Shown in pieces: positions 22,860 through 28,353 of a stretch of 28,353 bases of DNA. The stretch is from JBBQQG01 sp038216175 (lineage in GTDB: Bacteria > Patescibacteriota > Saccharimonadia > Saccharimonadales > OMJO01). The notes under the pieces are model-generated. The model was not told the DNA's origin and searched no databases. It saw only the letters and a list, made by a program, of their open reading frames with translations. A program made the translations under genes and the position numbers. Position 1 is the first letter of the stretch, and each line of letters begins with the position of its first letter. The stretch spans positions 1-28,353 of the forward strand of contig JBBQQG010000012.1 in the NCBI GenBank assembly GCA_038216175.1, read 5' to 3'.

Positions 22860-24206
22860 ATGGCTAAAAAAGGGGCAGTTCAATATGTTTGTAACAGCTG
22901 TGGCTCTATATCGTCTAGTTTTTCCGGCCGCTGTTTTACATGTGGCGAATGGAATACACTCGAAGAACAGCTGACACCAGATAATATTATTAATCTGCGA
23001 AAAGGTAATAATTTAAAAACTCACTCGGTACTAAGTTCTATAGCCAAAGATCAACCAAGATTAATTTCGGGTATGAATGAACTTGATGTGGTGTTTGGCG
23101 GCGGTATAGTAACTGGTAGTATTAATTTATTTGCTGGACAACCGGGTATCGGCAAAAGTACTCTCTTGCTTCAGCTAGCAAATGAAATGTCGCGAAATTA
23201 CCGGGTACTATATGTAAGCGGGGAAGAATCTACTCACCAAATTGGAATTAGAGCAGATAGACTGGGAGCGACAAATAAAAAGTTGCAGTTAGCTACTACC
23301 AAGATAGCCGACGATATCGCATCTACTATTGCAGAAGGTAAATTTGATCTGGTAATCGTCGATTCTATCCAGACAATTGCATGTTCTGCACTACTATCTG
23401 CAGCTGGCACTGTAAGTCAGATTACTAATAGTGCGATGCTGTTAACTTCAGCTGCTAAAAATACAAACACAGCAGTTATTCTTGTTGGACACGTAACTAA
23501 AGAAGGTTCTATAGCCGGCCCAAAAGTTCTTGAACATGTAGTAGACGTAGTACTTCAGTTAGAAGGCGACCGATACGGCGGCTTTAAAGTACTACGTGCA
23601 GCAAAAAATCGTTATGGTTCGACTAATGAGACTGGAATATTTGAAATGACAGACATCGGCATGACATCCGTCGATAATCCATCAGCGGCGCTTCTGGCTG
23701 AACGACAAATAAGTGATGGATCGATAGTCCTTGCTACATTAGAAGGCACCAGACCTTTGCTTGTCGAGGTTCAAGCACTTGTAAACCGGTCAAGCTACGG
23801 ATACCCAAAAAGAGCTGCTAGTGGAATCGACTTAAATAGGGTGAATTTACTTATTGCTATGTTAGAAAAAAGGACAAAGTTAAAACTTTCAGATCAGGAT
23901 ATATATTTAAATATTGTCGGAGGAATTAAACTAACCGAACCAGCTGCCGACCTCGCAATTTGTATGGCGATTGCATCAGCTTCGAAAGGACTACAGCTTA
24001 AAGTAAACTCTGTTGTATTTGGAGAAGTAGGACTATCGGGAGAAATTCGACATGTACCTTTCATAGAAAAAAGAATTGCTGAAGCTAAAAAGCTAGGCTT
24101 TGACGGAGCAATCGGGCCAGTTATAAAGGACATAAAAGCCCAAAACAAATATCAGCCAGTAAAAGACGTTAGAACCGCATTAAATACTTTTCTAGAAAAA
24201 GACTAA
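22860..24206 (+). CDS. radA: DNA repair protein RadA
   Basis: RadA is a RecA-like helicase that drives branch migration in recombinational repair. The 448 residues show an N-terminal C4 zinc finger (Cys11, Cys14, Cys25, Cys28), a RecA-type ATPase with Walker A GQPGIGKS (93-100) and Walker B-like LVIVDSIQT, the RadA-specific KNRYG motif (249-253), and a C-terminal Lon-like domain (VNRSSYGYPKRAASGID to the end, with GLSGEIRHVP). TATAAA (22844-22849) ten bases upstream could give a short-leader transcript, but this is weak; read-through from the HEMLH gene is also likely. It converges on the PBP gene 24 bases away with no hairpin between. Confidence 0.97.
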   Translation: MAKKGAVQYVCNSCGSISSSFSGRCFTCGEWNTLEEQLTPDNIINLRKGNNLKTHSVLSSIAKDQPRLISGMNELDVVFGGGIVTGSINLFAGQPGIGKSTLLLQLANEMSRNYRVLYVSGEESTHQIGIRADRLGATNKKLQLATTKIADDIASTIAEGKFDLVIVDSIQTIACSALLSAAGTVSQITNSAMLLTSAAKNTNTAVILVGHVTKEGSIAGPKVLEHVVDVVLQLEGDRYGGFKVLRAAKNRYGSTNETGIFEMTDIGMTSVDNPSAALLAERQISDGSIVLATLEGTRPLLVEVQALVNRSSYGYPKRAASGIDLNRVNLLIAMLEKRTKLKLSDQDIYLNIVGGIKLTEPAADLAICMAIASASKGLQLKVNSVVFGEVGLSGEIRHVPFIEKRIAEAKKLGFDGAIGPVIKDIKAQNKYQPVKDVRTALNTFLEKD

Positions 24207-24230
24207 CCACAACTCTAACAAACCTTAGTT

Positions 24231-27215
24231 TTACTTTACTATTGTTGCCGATGAAACTCCACCGGCCGTGTCTTTTGCATAAACTTTTGTGCCTGCCGGC
24301 GCAGTATTACTCGAACAAGTAGTAGCGGCAGCGTTTTTTCCAGAACATAACACAGCATTAGTAGTAAAGTTATAAACCGTAGCTATATCTTTATTATTAC
24401 TCCAAGTAAATGTTGCACTAGTTGGACCTGTGCTTTTTGCGCTGTCCAGGGATAAAGGGGACGAATTCGTACCTCCGGACGCTACCGTAACAGTATTTGA
24501 AGTAGCATCGTAGAGTACACTATCGATTACTTGTGCTGTCACATCTGTATCGCTACTAAAGTGCCCACTAAACGTAGCTGGATTACTATTACTTGACTGT
24601 GAAATTTGTCCGCCGACTAAGAAGTTGATAGTCATAGGGAACTGATCACTAGATAACGGTTTAGAACCTGCTGATGCAGTTGCCGTTACTGTACCGTCGT
24701 GATTATCGACAAGAGTGATTGTCGGTTTGGCGTCATCACAACTATGAACGTCATCAGTAGCATCACTGGTCGTGGCAGAATTTTGATTTACAAAAGTATC
24801 GCTAGAGAATATGTTTGAATCGCCATTAGTTATGTCTTTTCTTGCACGCGCAGGTGTACAATCAGTTGCTATTTTATTTGAAACAATGTCAATTGTCCGT
24901 TTTACGCCTGTAGAAGTTTTGCCAGACTTATACCAAGACGGGAATAAGTCGGTGCTAGGACTTGGTTCGATCGAACCAAGTCCGATATGTGTTCTAACGA
25001 CATAAGCAGGCAGTGTTTGAACTCCAGGCGGTCTGACTCTGTCTACCGGCGTAAGATTAGCATGAGCTGCATCCATCCAGCCCTGCCAAATTGGCTGAGT
25101 CATAGTTTCCATAAATGCATGAGTTGCTACTCGTCTAGTGTGGTGCCCCACCCATACTCCGGCAGCATACTGTGTTGAATATCCCATTAACCAACCATCT
25201 TTTGAATCATTAGTTGTCCCAGTTTTTAAAGAAAATTTCCAGCCCTTATACCGGTGCGGTTTGTTTGTGAAATAGCTAGCGTTTGGGTCACTCATCATGT
25301 CAGCTACAATATAGGCAGCATCAGGCCTGACTGCCTGAGTGCCTTTAGAAGGCTTCCACTCGTCGAATACCTTATTGCTGGAATCTACGACTTTTAAAAT
25401 ATAGGTTTGAGGTAAATTAAGCCCATTTCTCGATAAACTGGCATAAGCATGGACGTGTTCATCTAGATAGACATAAGCACCATCACCTATCGCCGACGAA
25501 GCGTAGCAAGGACCTTCATCGCTTGGTTTAGCAAACTGGACATCTTCTACACCGGGCTGGTAACACTTGTAACCGCTTGTAAGACCAAGTCGTTGGGCGA
25601 CGCCAATTGTTTTATCTACTCCGGCAGTTAACATTGCTTTAACAGCTGGGATATTTCGTGATCCACCTAGAGCATAGCGGATTGATTCTGCTCCTGGAGT
25701 TCTAAAATCGTAGTCCATTAGACAATTACCACCCTGTTTTGGCTGAGCTTTATTTGTGCAAGGATAACCAGGTATTGGTCCTAACGAATCGTATAATACC
25801 GAGCCAGCACCAGTATTTGTCGTGTTCTCGATAAGAGAAGTATAATCGTACGGTTTAAAACTCGATCCGGGAGGCAACCGCCAGTGAGCATAGTTGTTCT
25901 GCCCAAAATCTTTGTTATTAAAATCGACTCCGCCAACTATCGCAACCATTTGGCCAGTTTTTACGTCTTCGGCAGCGAATGCGGCATTATCGAAGCCTGC
26001 TCGCACAATTGCTCCATAACCTTTTGCTACTTGCTGCTCGGCTAGAGTTTGTAAATTAAGATCAAGCGTTGTCGTAACTTTCCAGCCACTGTGGTTTACG
26101 ATTTTATCGGTGTATTCATTCTCTAGTTGTTGCTTAGCCAAAAGTACAAAATAAGGTGCTTTTATACCATCGAATTTGGTAGGCCGCGGCTGAATTTTAG
26201 CAACTACATCTACTTTTTTAGCGGACGATGCTTCATCTTTAGTTATGTAATGCTGTTGAACCATTAAATCTAGAATATAACTTTGCCTAGCGAGAAGGGC
26301 TGGCTTGTTAAAATAATCACCACTGTATTTGGAATAAGTAGTCGGCGATTTCGGGATAGCGGCAAGCATTGATGCTTCGTCAAGCGTTAAATCTTTGGCT
26401 GATTTATGAAAATAATTTTCTGCCGCTGCTTCAACTCCGTTTTCAACACCTCCGTACGGCGCAGCATTTAAGTATCCGGTCAATATTTCTTTTTTCGAAT
26501 ATGTCCGCTCGAGTTCGACAGATAGAATAAGTTCTTTGATCTTACGTTTTATTGTCCTATCTTTAGTCCAGTCATAATTAAGTTTCACAAGTTGCTGAGT
26601 AATAGTTGAACCACCTTGTGTGCTACCTTTATGAAACACATTGTTAAATACTGCTCTCATAATTCCGCGAACATCAAAACCACCGTGTTTAAAGAAATCT
26701 TTATCTTCGACTGCAACCGTTGCCTGCTTAATATTTGTCGGTATATTGTCGTCAGTCACTGGGATACGTTTATCGCCGTTGACATCTTCCCAAAGCAAAG
26801 TTTTCCCTGTTTTATCGTAATAAAGCACACTACCACCGATGTTTTTACCAGAAATGTCGCGAAGGTTAGGCAGATCTTTTCTGAAATAGGCAAATACTCC
26901 GACTAGTAAAATAAAACTAACTACAATCCCGATACCGGTGATTTTAAGAAACATAATAAAGCCTTCACGGCTAAACCAGTATTTAGCTACACGTCGTGGC
27001 TCCATGTAATAAAGTATTCGTTTAAACCGTGATTTAGGCAGTCCGGCTAGTCGCTTGGCTTTATTTAAAGAGCGAGCTTCTTTTTTGGCGCGCAGTCTAT
27101 CAGCCAGACTCCGATGCAGCTTTATAGTCTGACCGCTTTTAGTAACGAAAGTATTTTTACTTTTTCTAGGACCGACATTGCGCCGATTGTCGCCAATTGG
27201 TTTTTTTTGAGCCAT
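24231..27215 (-). CDS. Class A penicillin-binding protein (PBP1A-like) with C-terminal beta domains
   Basis: This bifunctional enzyme polymerises glycan strands and cross-links peptidoglycan outside the membrane. The 994 residues begin with a basic cytoplasmic tail (1 to ~85), then a membrane helix (about 86-110) and a GT51 glycosyltransferase with EDKDFFKHGGF (catalytic Glu170), GGSTITQQLVKLNY and LERTYSKKEILTGYLN. The transpeptidase has S451-x-x-K454 in PPGSSFKP, SRN in GGSRNIPAV and KTGTT. About 240 C-terminal residues form Ser/Thr-rich linkers and two Ig/FnIII-like beta domains. The predicted ectodomain carries eight cysteines, which could make disulfides. AGGA nine bases upstream serves the ATG, and a 13-codon leader ORF ends three bases before it. 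Confidence 0.95.
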   Translation of the reverse strand: MAQKKPIGDNRRNVGPRKSKNTFVTKSGQTIKLHRSLADRLRAKKEARSLNKAKRLAGLPKSRFKRILYYMEPRRVAKYWFSREGFIMFLKITGIGIVVSFILLVGVFAYFRKDLPNLRDISGKNIGGSVLYYDKTGKTLLWEDVNGDKRIPVTDDNIPTNIKQATVAVEDKDFFKHGGFDVRGIMRAVFNNVFHKGSTQGGSTITQQLVKLNYDWTKDRTIKRKIKELILSVELERTYSKKEILTGYLNAAPYGGVENGVEAAAENYFHKSAKDLTLDEASMLAAIPKSPTTYSKYSGDYFNKPALLARQSYILDLMVQQHYITKDEASSAKKVDVVAKIQPRPTKFDGIKAPYFVLLAKQQLENEYTDKIVNHSGWKVTTTLDLNLQTLAEQQVAKGYGAIVRAGFDNAAFAAEDVKTGQMVAIVGGVDFNNKDFGQNNYAHWRLPPGSSFKPYDYTSLIENTTNTGAGSVLYDSLGPIPGYPCTNKAQPKQGGNCLMDYDFRTPGAESIRYALGGSRNIPAVKAMLTAGVDKTIGVAQRLGLTSGYKCYQPGVEDVQFAKPSDEGPCYASSAIGDGAYVYLDEHVHAYASLSRNGLNLPQTYILKVVDSSNKVFDEWKPSKGTQAVRPDAAYIVADMMSDPNASYFTNKPHRYKGWKFSLKTGTTNDSKDGWLMGYSTQYAAGVWVGHHTRRVATHAFMETMTQPIWQGWMDAAHANLTPVDRVRPPGVQTLPAYVVRTHIGLGSIEPSPSTDLFPSWYKSGKTSTGVKRTIDIVSNKIATDCTPARARKDITNGDSNIFSSDTFVNQNSATTSDATDDVHSCDDAKPTITLVDNHDGTVTATASAGSKPLSSDQFPMTINFLVGGQISQSSNSNPATFSGHFSSDTDVTAQVIDSVLYDATSNTVTVASGGTNSSPLSLDSAKSTGPTSATFTWSNNKDIATVYNFTTNAVLCSGKNAAATTCSSNTAPAGTKVYAKDTAGGVSSATIVK

Positions 27216-27218
27216 GAA

Positions 27219-27260
27219 CTAGATCCTGCCCCCCATGATTGTGCCTGTTGCAAACTTCAT
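27219..27260 (-). CDS. 13-codon leader ORF upstream of the PBP gene
   Basis: On the minus strand ATG at 27260 opens MKFATGTIMGGRI and stops with TAG three bases before the PBP start codon. The ATG lies only 2-3 bases after the transcription start predicted from the extended -10 at 27278-27270, matching the short leaders of pilB-like and tyrS. The Shine-Dalgarno of the PBP gene lies within its last codons. It could be a leader that brings ribosomes to the PBP start by coupling. The peptide itself has no recognisable function, and a chance ORF of this length cannot be excluded. Confidence 0.4.
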   Translation of the reverse strand: MKFATGTIMGGRI

Positions 27261-27269
27261 CTGCCGTCT

Positions 27270-27296
27270 ATTATATCAAATTTAACTGACAGACAA
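27270..27296 (-). promoter_or_regulatory. Promoter of the PBP gene
   Basis: On the minus strand TGA-TATAAT (27278-27270) is an extended -10 with a perfect hexamer. TTGTCT (27296-27291) lies 15 bases upstream as a weak -35. The predicted start near 27263 leaves a leader of about 48 bases containing the short ORF. It is back to back with the tyrS promoter. Confidence 0.65.
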
Positions 27297-27319
27297 TCAC
27301 AATTTACAAATCTTTGAGG

Positions 27320-27325
27320 TATACT
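27320..27325 (+). promoter_or_regulatory. -10 of tyrS (short leader)
   Basis: TATACT ends nine bases before ATG 27335, predicting a leader of 2-3 bases. There is no Shine-Dalgarno and no T-box-like structure in the space available (27216-27334 is shared with the PBP promoter). Confidence 0.5.
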
Positions 27326-27334
27326 TTTTAATAT

Positions 27335-28353
27335 ATGACTATATCTGAAGAATTAGAATGGCGAGGTCTGATAAATCAGACTACCTATAAAGATATAAAA
27401 GAATTAGATAGCCAAGATAAAATAACCTTTTATCATGGTTTTGATGCTTCGACCGACTCGCAGACAATCGGTAATCTGGCCGCTATGATGCTTGACAAAT
27501 TATTAATAAGACACGGCCATAATGCAGTACTACTGGCCGGTGGTTCAACTAGTTTAATCGGAGATCCAGGCGGTAAAGACTCCGAAAGGGTTTTACAAGA
27601 AGAAACTGACATTGCAAATAATATTGCTAAAACTGAAGAACAATTAAAGCATATCTTTGCAGGCAGTGACTTTAAACTAGTCAATAATTTAGACTGGACT
27701 AAAGATTTGAAAGTTTTAGATTTTTTGCGTGACATTGGGAAACACTTTAGTATGACTCCCTTAGTTCAACGCGACTATATCGCTAAGCGAATCGGTGAAA
27801 ACGGTCGGGGCATAAGCTACACTGAATTTAGCTACACACTACTTCAAGGCCTCGACTATTTATATTTGTTCGACAACTACGACTGTACGCTTCAGCTTGG
27901 TGGTTCTGATCAATGGGGTAACTGTATATCTGGAGTTGAATTAATTCGCAGGAAACGATCAGCCGAAGTAAATGTAATCACACTACCACTAATAATTAAT
28001 AAAACGACAAATAAGAAATTTGGCAAAAGTGAATCAGGAGCGGTTTGGCTCGATCGAAGTAAAACCAGCATCTATAAATTTTATCAATTTTGGCTAAATG
28101 TCGACGACGAGGGTGTAGAAAGTTACTTAAAAATATTTACAGAACTAGAAAAATCAGTAATTGACGAGATAATTGAATTATTTAACAAAAATAAGTCAAG
28201 CCGGTCAGCACAAAAAACTCTAGCTTATGAAGCAACCAAAATAGTCCACGGCATAGACAAGGCAAAATCAATTAAAAACGTTACCGAAGTGTTATACGAA
28301 AACAATTCTTATGAATCGTTAACAGTAGAAAATTTTAAAGATTTGGAGGCTGA
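27335..28353 (+). CDS. tyrS: Tyrosyl-tRNA synthetase, 3' end cut by the window
   Basis: This enzyme charges tRNA(Tyr) with tyrosine in the cytoplasm. The visible 339 residues start MTISEELEWRGL and remain open at the right edge; the C-terminal S4-like tRNA-binding domain should follow. Class I features: FYHGFDASTDSQ with the signature sequence TIGN in place of HIGH, GDPGGKDSER, FLRDIGKHFS, GISYTEFSYTLLQG, LQLGGSDQWGN and KFGKS as the KMSKS equivalent, followed by ESGAVWLD and SIYKFYQFWLN. The bacterial E. coli-type architecture is clear. The change of the first His of HIGH to Thr is the only oddity. Its promoter is divergent from the PBP gene. Confidence 0.96.
   Translation, partial: MTISEELEWRGLINQTTYKDIKELDSQDKITFYHGFDASTDSQTIGNLAAMMLDKLLIRHGHNAVLLAGGSTSLIGDPGGKDSERVLQEETDIANNIAKTEEQLKHIFAGSDFKLVNNLDWTKDLKVLDFLRDIGKHFSMTPLVQRDYIAKRIGENGRGISYTEFSYTLLQGLDYLYLFDNYDCTLQLGGSDQWGNCISGVELIRRKRSAEVNVITLPLIINKTTNKKFGKSESGAVWLDRSKTSIYKFYQFWLNVDDEGVESYLKIFTELEKSVIDEIIELFNKNKSSRSAQKTLAYEATKIVHGIDKAKSIKNVTEVLYENNSYESLTVENFKDLEA

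Noticed and set aside
1..28353. Alternative genetic code (UGA=Gly), CRISPR, insertion sequences, tRNA or rRNA genes
   Set aside because: gatC and rnhB end in TGA at the expected place, and no repeat array, transposase or structured RNA gene was seen. A tRNA or Infernal scan was not possible here.

Overview
The window looks like chromosomal core from a reduced-genome bacterium of the Patescibacteria/CPR, most likely Candidatus Saccharibacteria (TM7). This rests on overall protein resemblance, AT-rich sequence, very tight gene packing, and the combination of a GatCAB operon, a WhiB-like protein, a malic enzyme, a CAP-domain membrane protein, a YtxH pair and several small proteins of types I associate with that phylum. 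TGA acts as a stop (gatC and rnhB end in TGA), so the UGA=Gly code of Gracilibacteria/Absconditabacteria is excluded. I see no rRNA, tRNA, CRISPR array, insertion sequence or prophage, and no gene-free stretch above about 130 bases.

Layout, left to right. (1) 1-1280: a possible divergent gene leaving the left edge, then two unrecognised proteins, the second with an Asn/Ser-repeat and Cys-containing C-terminal half. (2) 1300-4903: gatC-gatA-small membrane protein-gatB, all overlapping, encoding the tRNA-dependent amidotransferase. (3) 5022-5708: a membrane/YtxH pair. (4) 5796-9425: dnaE, with an apparently complete PHP metal site. (5) 9426-10946 (minus): a membrane-anchored CAP protein and a SpoU-type RNA methyltransferase. 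(6) 11006-12935: a PilB/GspE ATPase and a WhiB-like protein. (7) 12940-14070 (minus): malic enzyme. (8) 14172-15293: rplS and rnhB. (9) 15286-17874 (minus): an M1 aminopeptidase. (10) 18004-24206: nusA, clpC, a membrane-anchored HEMLH protein and radA. (11) 24231-27260 (minus): a class A penicillin-binding protein preceded by a 13-codon leader ORF. (12) 27335-end: tyrS, cut by the right edge.

Two kinds of translation start are visible. Many first genes of transcription units have a -10 hexamer 6-7 bases (some 9-10) before the start codon, implying leaderless or nearly leaderless mRNAs, and several of these carry a TGn extended -10. Genes inside operons or with long leaders (585, gatB, 5295, dnaE, nusA, clpC, PBP) have Shine-Dalgarno sequences. 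This pattern also decides several start codons (pilB-like, malic enzyme, M1 peptidase).

The strongest regulatory signals are a CIRCE operator with a perfect 9-bp inverted repeat over the clpC promoter, which implies HrcA heat-shock control of clpC, and a hairpin plus six-T run directly downstream of a near-consensus nusA promoter, which suggests attenuation of nusA by its own termination activity. That hairpin is the only convincing intrinsic terminator I found. The four convergent gene pairs are separated by 24 bases or fewer, or overlap, and have no terminator.
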